64,000 nt of DNA from Cadophora sp. MPI-SDFR-AT-0126. Lineage: Eukaryota; Ascomycota; Leotiomycetes; Helotiales; Ploettnerulaceae. This document shows, in pieces, positions 54,901-64,000 of this stretch. The position numbers and the translations under genes are program-made. The DNA lies in NCBI GenBank assembly GCA_020747065.1, contig JAGMVK010000020.1, positions 1,116,001-1,180,000 of the forward strand. The letters are read 5' to 3'. The number at the start of each line of letters is the position of its first letter. Position 1 is the first letter of the stretch. A model generated the notes under the pieces. That model saw only the letters and a program-made list of their open reading frames with translations. It was not told the origin of the DNA and made no database searches.

Positions 54901-55613
54901 CTCGCTTAGGCGGGCATGCGGAAATTGTCCTGAAATCCAGTATCCACCCCAAGGCTCTGCCGTGAGGCTCTGCCGTCACACAGTCCTCGACTTTCGATTC
55001 TTTTACCCTTAGCATAAGGTATCCCCGGCCGGGAATCCTGTCGCTTTCGTATATACTCCTAGGCGAGGTTAATATGGCAGCTTAATATGCGACGTTATAA
55101 GAAGGAGCAAAAGGGGCTCTCGGATTATTATCTCTAATATCCTTTCACCTTACCTATCAATAAGGGCATTAGTAACCTCTTGTCTTTAGGCTAGTAGTAT
55201 TATTCTTATTAGAAGTAGCTAGCAATTATGACTTTTTTTGTCGCGCAGTTATTCTTATTATTTTTAAACTTTTTTATAATTAAAATATAAAAATTCCTAT
55301 TTTCTGATTTATTAGTACTATTGAAAGTAGCGTAGTTTATACGCGCCGGGGCAGTATCACTAGTTGCTTGTTATAATATACTAGCTCAGTGAGTGTCGAA
55401 TTTCGGGTCGAAGAAGGCTAGCCTTACATAATTAATAAAGAGCAGAAGCTAGATATTATTAATATCGCCGTTTAAATAGCTAGAGACGAATAAACTTAAT
55501 AGGTATATAGCACTTACGCTAAAGCAGTCCCTGTTCGCTAGTCTTTTACTAGTTACACCTTAAAAATCAGAATTGCTTTTAGTTTTAAAGTTAGTATTAA
55601 CAATCTTCCGTAC
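54901..55613. other. mixed region at the right margin of the transposon island
   Basis: Normal-composition DNA (about 54895-55060) contains the direct repeat AAGGCTCTGCCGTGAGGCTCTGCCGT. More AT-rich, partly RIP-like DNA follows. No gene was seen. Confidence 0.4.
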
Positions 55614-55864
55614 AGACTCAATTTTAAGCATACGTAAATTTAAGCATATACCCTCGTAATAGTGATGCCGAGGAAGTCCTTAACTAGTCAAAAAGTCAAG
55701 TATACGCAAATTTAAGCATATGCTCCTGAAACAAGCGACAGGGAAGATTCTTTTGTATAGACTCAGTTTTAGGTATACGTAAATTAAGCACATGTATGCC
55801 CTTGTGATAGTGACGCCGCGGAAATCCTTGACCAGTTAGAAAGTTAAGCATACGCAAATTTAAA
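55614..55864. repeat. two diverged copies of a 145-bp tandem unit
   Basis: AGACTCAATTTTAAGCATAC (55614) matches AGACTCAGTTTTAGGTATAC (55759). CGTAATAGTGATGCCGAGGA matches TGTGATAGTGACGCCGCGGA, and both units end in ATACGCAAATTTAA. The differences are mainly transitions. Confidence 0.75.
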
Positions 55865-56182
55865 TCCTGTAATAACTGATCAGCGATCCAGATGGCTGGA
55901 CGGAACAGGTAATTCGATACCGGAATCTCGGCATGAGCACTTTCCATTTCCGTCCTTGACCTGAGCAGTTGCTGCTATAACCTGAGCTGTGGGTGAGTCT
56001 GGGTGAGCTGGGCTGAGCAGTGGGGTGAGCCGAAGGTGACGGTTTGGGCTCCTCGGCTATACTCAAGGCAGAAGACCCAGATGAGGCTTTAATACTTGAC
56101 TCAGCAACTTCGCTGCGCCCAGTGGCTGCCTCACCGAAATCACACTCGCGTAGCTGAAACATGAGGCTGTTGCTGCCTGGTT

Positions 56183-56305
56183 GCGTTGCACAGCTCCAAG
56201 GCTATTGGACATGACTTTCTTTTTCTTAGTAATGTTACTGCCTGCTCGCGTTGCACAGCCCCAAGGGCTGTTGAACATGACTTTCTTTTCCTTCAGTAAT
56301 GTTCA
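56183..56305. repeat. two copies of a 65-bp unit upstream of the HET-NACHT gene
   Basis: GCGTTGCACAGCTCCAAGGC (56183) matches GCGTTGCACAGCCCCAAGGG (56248). Each is followed by ATTGGACATGACTTTCTTTT or GTTGAACATGACTTTCTTTT and AGTAATGTT. The repeat lies 200-320 bases before the HET gene ATG and could be regulatory. Confidence 0.75.
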
Positions 56306-56505
56306 CCTTTGCCTCTATCTTAACATCCTGCCATTTGCGTCACTTGTTCATAATTTGCAGCGACGTGTATTTTTGAAGCTGGCCGGCCTGTGGGGGCAAA
56401 GCCTGGACCGCCGGGTACCGTTTCTTTGTTCGGGTTGCTCGCATCGGCCTCAGTAATTACGATTCTTCAAAGCGACTCAAACCTCGGTGCTACACACTAG
56501 CAGTC

Positions 56506-59500
56506 ATGCGTCTCCTCTACTTCAAGGACGACGGTACACTCACTTTCACCGATTTCCAAAGACAAAAGCCTCCTCCCTATGCTATCCTATCACACACATG
56601 GAGCGAGGAAGAGGTGACTTTTCAGGATCTTAGCTATGGCATATCGAGTAGCCTTGCTGGCTTCAAGAAGATCGCCTTCTGCGGAGAGCAGGCTGCCAAA
56701 GATGGATTGAAGTATTTCTGGGTGGATACGTGCTGTATCGACAAGAATAATCTTCCCGAGCTTACAAGGTCTATCAACAGCATGTTTCGATGGTATCGCA
56801 ATGCATCGAAATGCTACGTCTATGTTTCAGACGTGCCCCTATTACAATTTTCGAATGGAATAGAAGGTGACAGTTTCTGCATGGACGCTTTTTGGAATAG
56901 TCGATGGTTCAAACGAGGCTGGACCTTACAGGAACTTATCGCTCCAAAGTCTGTGGAGTTCTTCTCCGAAGCAGGCCAGCTTCTTGGGGACAAAGTCTCC
57001 CTAGAGAAAGCTATCACCGAAATCACCGGCATCCCACCAGACGCTCTTCAAGGGCGACCTCTCTCCGAGTTCACCGTTGAAGAGCGCTTTGCTTGGGCCA
57101 ATGGCCGAGAGACAACCGAGGAAGAAGACATTGCGTACTGCCTCTTAGGGATTTTCGATATTTTCATGCCTTTGATTCCTGGAGAAGGAGAGGTCAACGC
57201 AATGAAACGCTTGGAGAAGTTGGTGGAGGAGTCTGTCAATGACAACGCGCTCGGCGGACCCGATCATACCACCGGCGAGTCCAGACAAGGTCCATCTTCA
57301 TCTAAGCCTGCTCCGGCATATAATTCGAAGCCGGAAAATCTGGAAGCAGTAGAGCGGATGAAGGCCTACGTTCTCAATACTTTGGGATCAAGCCAAGCAC
57401 TCTCCCGGCCTTACAAGCCGTATAGAAGGCAGGACGCGGAGGTAAACCTGAACCATTGGCATCGAGCACACGCTATTTCTCAGGATTTTGCACAGGGCGC
57501 AAACGCGGGATCAATATTTCAAGACGCGCATGCCTCGTTCTTGAACAACGTTTTTTGGGATGAATGGCCTGCGTTTGAGACGTTGGGGGATGCCGAGGAG
57601 ATGATGACTGACATAGTGACCCACTGCAAAAGCGGAAGGAATTCTTACCGATTGTTGGTGGCCTGCAAATATATAGACGGATTCTGCTTGAAATGGAGGC
57701 ATTTCTTCGACGTGGTTGAACTGGCTATGACGATAGATCCTGCATGGCCGCAAACAATGTGGAGTGCTATTAGGCTAGTATTTGTTGTAAGTGATAACGA
57801 CACCTGTTGCTGTGAGAATAGTATGACTGACGATACCTGAAGCGATGCAAGAGCCACACGAACATGTTTGAGAAGTTGGCTCAAATGTTCGACAAGTTGA
57901 AAGACCAATTGCCCAGCTATCATGATCATGTCTTACGGCTTCGGAAAGACTGTCCAGATGCTGCTAAAAGCGATCTCTGCAAAGTGCTAGCTATCGTCTA
58001 CACTGATATACTCCAATTCTGCCATGACGCTTGTGCAGTGTTCCAAATGTCGCCTAGCCGTAAGTCGTCCTTTTAGTGGTAACGATGACGGTGTTGACGT
58101 ATTGCAGTTGCGACTATAGAGACAGACCCGCTGAAGAACCTGACTTTCATTCCACTCACGGTAGCTTTCGATGACATGCTCGAACGCATTGCGGAACACA
58201 AGAGACTTTTCGACATTAGCCTTCGTAACAGGAAACACGTTGACTTACAAGCGTTCATCTGGCGTGTGACAAAAGCCCTACTGGAAAGAGACGAGTATAT
58301 GCAGAACAGTGCCATCCGACGGGACCTGCTGAAGGATAAAGAAATTCATATCCGTAAGACGGCCCCAATCCGTTCAAGCATTCTCTAATCGCGCGTAATG
58401 CTATAGGGTTCTTTCAGGAGAATGTTCGGAAATGGATTCAATCTCCAGATTACACGGCCGACTTTGTCAAAGCTAAGGATGCTAGAAGCTCGAGTACTGG
58501 TGATTGGCTTCAGGCTGAAGCATGCTACGTGGCTTGGAGGACCGAACTACACCGCTCCGTTTGGAAGTCTGATAGGCATGGAAAAACTACCGCAAAGAAA
58601 TGTAGGCCTATCTTGTGGCTTGAAGGTAGGCGAACTCTTTATCATCAATTCGTGCAATCATTAACTTAACTCTCTTATTCTCTAGGAGCTCCTGGCTATG
58701 GGAAGACCGTACTATCTACTGTCATCATCGAAGATCTTGAAAAATCTGCAACAAGACTTTCCGAGTCTCACGATGGACGAGCACGAAACGGAGTGGCTTA
58801 CTTCTTCTTCAATGCCCAGCTGCCAGGAAAACAGAGGTGTTTAGATGCGCTGCGAGGTATAGCTCTCCAAGTATTCGAAACACTACAGAAGGATCCGGAG
58901 ATGATTGAAATATTGTCGCTATCCATGCGGCAAGCTGAAAAGGATCGAACCACGGCGACCCATGAGGATTTGATAGAACTTCTCCAGCTCGCAGTACCCA
59001 GACTGTCTTCATTAACGCTCGTGCTGGATGGCATCGATGAGTGCGAAGACTTTGCGGAGATGTGGGATTTCCTTAGTCTTATCTGCCATGATACACGATT
59101 CCAATGTCTCTGCCTGGCACGGCCTTCCATCCAAATACCACCAGAGCAGCTGGAAGACGTCCAAAGACTGTCGCTGCAAGGAAAGAACCGTCTGGATATC
59201 CAGAAATACCTAGAGAAAGAGACGCAAACCTTACAGCAAGCTGGATACTTCGGGGATAATATCCTTCCAGGCTTCGTTGCCAGGAGTCTGACCGCTCGAG
59301 CAAATTCAAGATTCCTATGGGCTAATCTGATCATCTCTTACCTACGAAGCCCAACACTCAGCCCGGTACAAAGACTAACTATAGTCGAAGACTCTGGCCA
59401 GTTGGACTCATTGCACGGTATCTTTACAGGTGTCCTTCGCCAATATCAAGCACTTTACTTCAAGGATCGTAATCTTCTCACCAAGATACTACAGTTTCTT

Positions 59501-62217
59501 GTACTGGCAAAAGAACCTTTGTCTGTCGACCAACTCAACATCGCAGTCTCGACTAAACCTGGCCGTAAGCTGGAAAGGGCGGACTTGCTTTCAGATTTTT
59601 CCGAGACGCTCAAGAAACTCTGTGGCTCTTTGATCGAAATTACAGGTTCAGTTGTTCTGTTCTCGCACTTGTCTTTTCGTGCCTTTCTTGAATCCAAGGA
59701 CGCCATAGATTTGAAGAGCTCCTTCAGGGTTGACAAAAAAACCGGGTCCCTTCAATTCGCGTCGGTATGTTTATCCTACCTTATTTATCACGGTCCTCGT
59801 GCGCCTCTAAGTGGGTCACATGAGACCACTGCTAGCCAAACCGATATCGAGCGGGAATTACCCTTCTACAAATATGCAGCTCGACACTGGGTTTACCATG
59901 CAGTTTCCGCTCTTCAACTTTTGCCTGGCTCTCCGCGCGAGCTCATGTTGGATTGCTATCACCTGCTTCAACAGCTTGGTTCATTCATCACATGCAAGTC
60001 ATCCATTTCAGCATGGATCGAGGTGTGCTGGACATTCCAGTTCCCGGCATCCATCAAGGAGTTGTGGCTAGAGTTTGAGAGGAGACTGGCTGAAATCAAA
60101 ATCACTGCCCAAAGAGGTACCGCTGAGTGGCACGTCTTCGAGTCTCTCTCCAAGATCCGTACGCTCTCGGAAGACTTGGAGAGGCTGAACGAACATTGGA
60201 GTCACTTGCTACTCGCAAAACCGTACGAGATTTGGGGTCCTAGTATCTCCGTCTTCCTTGGCCCAGTCTCATGGGCTCACAACGAAGAAGCTGATATAAC
60301 AATGGTAGCCAACGATGGCGTGGAGGAAAATTTGGAAGAGACGATCCTCAAGGTCTCTAGATTATCATCATGTGGAAAATTTATTGGTATAGTAAGAATT
60401 TCACGCGCAGATGTACCCAGGTAAGGCCGGTGTCCGCATAAATATGAGTTTGGAAACAGCTAAGTCGTCAATAGAGAGGGAGAAGTAGACGAGCCCTGCG
60501 TCTGCAGGCACAAAAGGTGTACCTGCAAACGCGATGCCAGTCGGGTAGACCTGAAGGATGCCTTGGCAACCTATCAGATCCTAAAGCTGGCAATTGGCTT
60601 CCCGGTGGTCTATCAATTCAGCATCCCTCTAGATCCAGATGATTTGCGAGAAGTCGAGAGTACCGCAGAGAGCAAGAAGTTTAGATTCCCTATCGCTTTT
60701 GCGCCCAACCTTCAGAACATCTCAATCCTTCATACCGTCTACTCGATAGGCGATGGCGGAGCTCTCCAGCAACAGAGATTGAGTAAGTCTTTTGCTAAAG
60801 AGACTCCCGACGATGATAACTCTCTTCAAGAGCACAGTACAAGCGAGCCGCTCATGGAAAAACCGAAAATTCATTTTGTCTCCACTCATGGTGAAAAAAT
60901 ATCCAAGCGAAAATTGTCAAAAGTGGTGTCCTGGATGAAGCCAATTTCAACTAAACCATCCCAGGTTCAACCATCCCATGCAAATTATCCTACGAAAGAA
61001 ACATCGCGCCCTAAATCTGAGACTAGTCCAATATACTACAAATTAGTATTTTCACCCTGCGGCCAATTTATCGCTCGACTTGAACGTCAACAAGATATGA
61101 ACAGGTCTGCCTTGGGACAATGGGATATCACTATTTGGAAGCGACATCGTACAGATGATTCAACAGTGCCTGCGGAAGAGCAGGTATGGAAGGATAACTT
61201 CGAACTGATCGATATTTATAGCGACTTGACGCGTGGTGGCACCTTCACATTCAATCCGCAGTTTCAGCAAGTAGGACTTTTTGAGCACACCACGGACTCC
61301 CCAAACGAAATTTCAGTATGGAATTTTGGTACGACGACCAAACGTAAGCCTCTTATTAGTATCAAATTTGGCTGTGAGCTGACCTTGGTGAAGCATGGCG
61401 TAGCTATCGTACGACAAGAATGGTATACGCAGAAGGACTTCTCAATATACATATATCGTCATGCGGCCGATATCTTTTCGGCGATCATCCAGTCTTCAAG
61501 AACCCTAGGATTATTCAGCTAGAGCGATTTTTGAAAGATGCCGTGCCTGTGCCACCACCAGTATCAGCATCAGAACCACCGTTCGACGCGCGATCTCTCG
61601 ACGTAGAAATAGACATGAGCCTAGACTTTGACAGTGTGGACGCCAGCGAGGAAGACTACATGCAAGTAACTAAGAGCACTTCAACACGGCCGATGGTGTC
61701 ACAAAATCTGCGTCAGCCTATACTGCCTTTAAATGGGCTATCACTCGCCTCGCGCTTTGGAATTCCGGAACTGAGTATCGTACGTCGTCATGGCGATGGC
61801 GGTGTAGTACTAAAACGTCTCTCCTCAGTGGCGGGCGGGTCAGAGAATCTACTCTATTTGCCAAAGGACTTTAGTTCCATTACCTCAGTCACTGTCCTCG
61901 ATGACCGGCAGGATGATGGGGATACTGTTCGAATGGTCCTTACAAATGATTCTGAAGACTCGTATACCTGGGACGATCCACGAAATCGACAATCTGCGAG
62001 CATAGTTACCCGATCTGCTCACTCTATCAAGACTATTGTAAGTTATTAAACTCACTTGTATGGCAAAGCAATAATTCTAACATCACTCTAGGAAAATGGG
62101 GCTGCAGAGATCGCTCGTATTCCGAACTCTACTGCGCAGAAACTATTGGCCATTAAGGAAGATTCTGCATGGGACAGTCTTGCTGATATGGATGTGTGGT
62201 TTAGCAGTGGCCTATAG
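56506..62217 (+). CDS. HET-DUF7708-NACHT NOD-like receptor with C-terminal propeller-like region, about 1778 aa
   Basis: Exons are 56506-57786, 57843-58059, 58108-58353, 58407-58625, 58686-60420, 60475-61343, 61394-62037 and 62092-62217. Most introns are 48-60 bases and canonical. HET domain: PPYAILSHTWSEEEVTFQDL, FWVDTCCIDK, RGWTLQELIAP. A DUF7708-like segment (FFDVVELAMTIDP...MWSAIRLVFV) follows near residue 400. NACHT: P-loop LEGAPGYGKTVLS near 655, formed across an intron, and Walker B LVLDGIDECED near 768. C-terminal strands (FSPCGQFIARLE, SSCGRYLFGDHPVF) look like WD40-type blades. Such proteins sense non-self and trigger incompatibility cell death. The intron 61344-61393 (GTAAGC...GCTGACC...AAG) is inferred to keep the frame; without it the C-terminus is frameshifted near 61400-61460. 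Confidence 0.8.
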
Positions 62218-62690
62218 ATATTCGTGAATCACGTAGAGCATGTGTGTGAGGGAATGGTCAATGCTCAGTTGCTATGGAAACAGCTGAATGCTCTGTATAT
62301 AACTCGGACCTTCTTTGGATCCCTTCTCTCTTCGCGTTCATTCTAGTCAATATAGTCATCCCTTGACAACGTGTGAGGAGCGTCAATGCTGTAGGGGGCA
62401 CAAGCACAAGGAAGGGCCACAAGTGATATGGAGGTAATACATAATAGATTCCTAGCCTAGATATAAACAAATCGCTGCCGAACTCTATCTCCAAGATTCA
62501 AGGAGGTTGGTTTTTAGAGCGAGGCTGTTGAAGAAAATAGAGGTTGGGGACTTGAATAGACAACTAAGGTGAGAGATTATTAAAGAGAAGTACTGACATA
62601 ACTGTTCCTGTGTTCATATCATGCGCTCTTGGACTGTCAATACCACTTTTTATCTACCGTTGGGCGTATAACTGGTTTGAGTTCCACTTA
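62218..62690. other. 3' flank of the HET-NACHT gene
   Basis: No gene was seen in this segment of normal composition between the receptor gene and the decayed repeat. Confidence 0.45.
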
Positions 62691-64000
62691 AGTCCCCACC
62701 CTACTATTCCGGACACCCTGCAATTTTACCACCACCTGTAAACAACACTTAATAATTTTATAACGCTTTAACTTTTATATAATCTATTGTAGTTTTAAAA
62801 TCTTTACTAAATCTAAATTAATAGTTCTAATTTCTTAAGCTTTAATTATAATTTAAGTTCTTTAAATAGCTTAAATATTTATAAACTTAGAATTTAAATG
62901 AGTTTATATCTTCTGTTTTTGCCGTAGTTATAATTAATTTAATTTAGCTTCTAATTACTATATTTTCATTTTTGCTTATCTTAACACAAAGTCCTTTTAA
63001 TTAAAAAGCTTTAATGGTATTTTTTTTTTAAAAAAAAGTAAATAGTATTATAATGACTAATATTGCCAAAAGCCTTATTTCGATTCCCTAGTATACTAAG
63101 CATTACCGAGGTTAAACAAGTTTATAACATTTCCTCTTTATATTTAAATATCTCTTTTCTTACTTATCTTCTTTTTTTAGTTTTAAATTTTAAGAGACTC
63201 TTATTATTTTTATATACGGAGGTCGCGGCAATAAGTTATGAGAACGCTACTACCTTAGCGCCTTAGTATGCCAGCGCATCACTCGAACCCCTCTAAATGT
63301 AAATACCCTCTTTTAATATAGTATTTTAAAGCTATTTATATTCTATAACGTTGCTAAAATAACTTCTGATATACGATAGAGTTAGTATAATATTAGTATA
63401 AGACTTTAAGCTTTTACTTTTCTTGAAATTAGAGTACTAGTAGCTTTAATTAATAAAATTACTTTTATATTTTCTCTCTTAATTTATTAATTACAAAAGA
63501 TTATAATTATAAGAGGCTATAAGCTACAAGAAGATTAAAAGCTTTTAATTTTATATATTACTAATACAGATTAATTAGGAAGACTTATTAAAGCTACTAA
63601 AGAGATTTAATAAGAAGTTAAAAAAATCTTAATAAAAAACTCAACTATATGTACTCTCTTAACTTAAGTAATTATAAATATCCTCACCGATAAAAACCCT
63701 TCTTTTAAGATCTCAGCTCGTACTATATAGTTGATTCTTATAAAATTAAGCTACAAAAACTTCAAGCTAATATATAAACTAAGTCTTACTTTAACTATAA
63801 AAGCTGCATGTCTTAAATAGTATTAAGATTATACTAATTAAACTCTTAAAAATTAGAAAAACATAATCTAATCTAACGAGACTTCTATAATAATAGGAGA
63901 TTAGCGAGGTTAAATAAAAGTTTAGCGAAAGGCTTCTAAAACTTATAATTTATATATTATTTATTATTAATAGAAAGGCTATAAGTAATTCATGTTTTAG
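62691..64000. mobile_element. RIP-decayed repeat, copy 2, runs off the right end
   Basis: It begins CCCCACCCTACTATTCCGGA and then turns into AT-rich, stop-filled DNA. Its opening 250 bases follow the same word order as 38605-38860 (CTACTATTCCGG, AACACTTAATAA, TTATAAACTTAGAATTTAAA, TATCTTC). No transposase frame can be read, so the class remains open. The end lies outside the window. Confidence 0.6.

Noticed and set aside
63063..63266. 67-codon frame in the right-end repeat
   Set aside because: It is AT-driven composition in a RIP-decayed block with no transposase motif readable.

Overview
This is a filamentous ascomycete (Pezizomycotina) chromosome segment. The signs are short introns of about 45-75 bases with GT-AG ends and CTRAY-type branch sites, families restricted to fungi (2EXR, HET, DUF7708, sedolisin, IPI3), and AT-rich blocks that look like repeats decayed by repeat-induced point mutation (RIP). 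The class cannot be fixed by eye. All gene models are read directly from the sequence, and splice sites were checked for phase.

1-33.5 kb is ordinary gene space. It holds a broken SDR at the left edge, a 2EXR protein (-), a secreted sedolisin protease (-), the rRNA-processing WD40 protein IPI3 (-), an unknown 671-aa protein (+) and a small secreted acidic protein (-). A decayed locus follows at 12-14 kb. Next come an intact SDR (+), a type II membrane SGNH/PC-esterase-like protein (+), a divergent alcohol dehydrogenase (-) / aldehyde dehydrogenase (+) pair, a 1293-aa GPI-type surface protein with four bacterial-type Ig-like repeats (+), a La-motif (LARP) protein (-) and a C2H2 finger gene (+).

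33.5-38 kb holds a large minus-strand gene joining a P-loop GTPase, a Cys-rich segment and a patatin phospholipase. It appears to carry lesions. 38.5-55.6 kb is a transposon island. A young, apparently unmutated Ty3/gypsy chromovirus (39474-47234) has identical 222-bp LTRs and sits next to a heavily decayed relative (47.2-54.9 kb) and another decayed repeat. 56.5-62.2 kb is a HET-DUF7708-NACHT receptor gene. A second copy of the decayed repeat runs off the right end. Two genes of self/non-self-recognition type thus flank the island.

The most striking object is inside the young chromovirus. On the strand opposite gag-pol, between pol and the 3' LTR, lies a three-intron gene (40101-41006) for a 197-aa protein with a Zn2Cys6-like cysteine pattern; its ATG is assembled across an intron. 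Being antisense would protect its introns from removal during retrotransposition. The decayed neighbour seems to have no room for it. The same element shows a Tf1-like self-priming arrangement: 12 bases just inside the 5' LTR are exactly complementary to a stretch about 30 bases downstream of the LTR TATA box.
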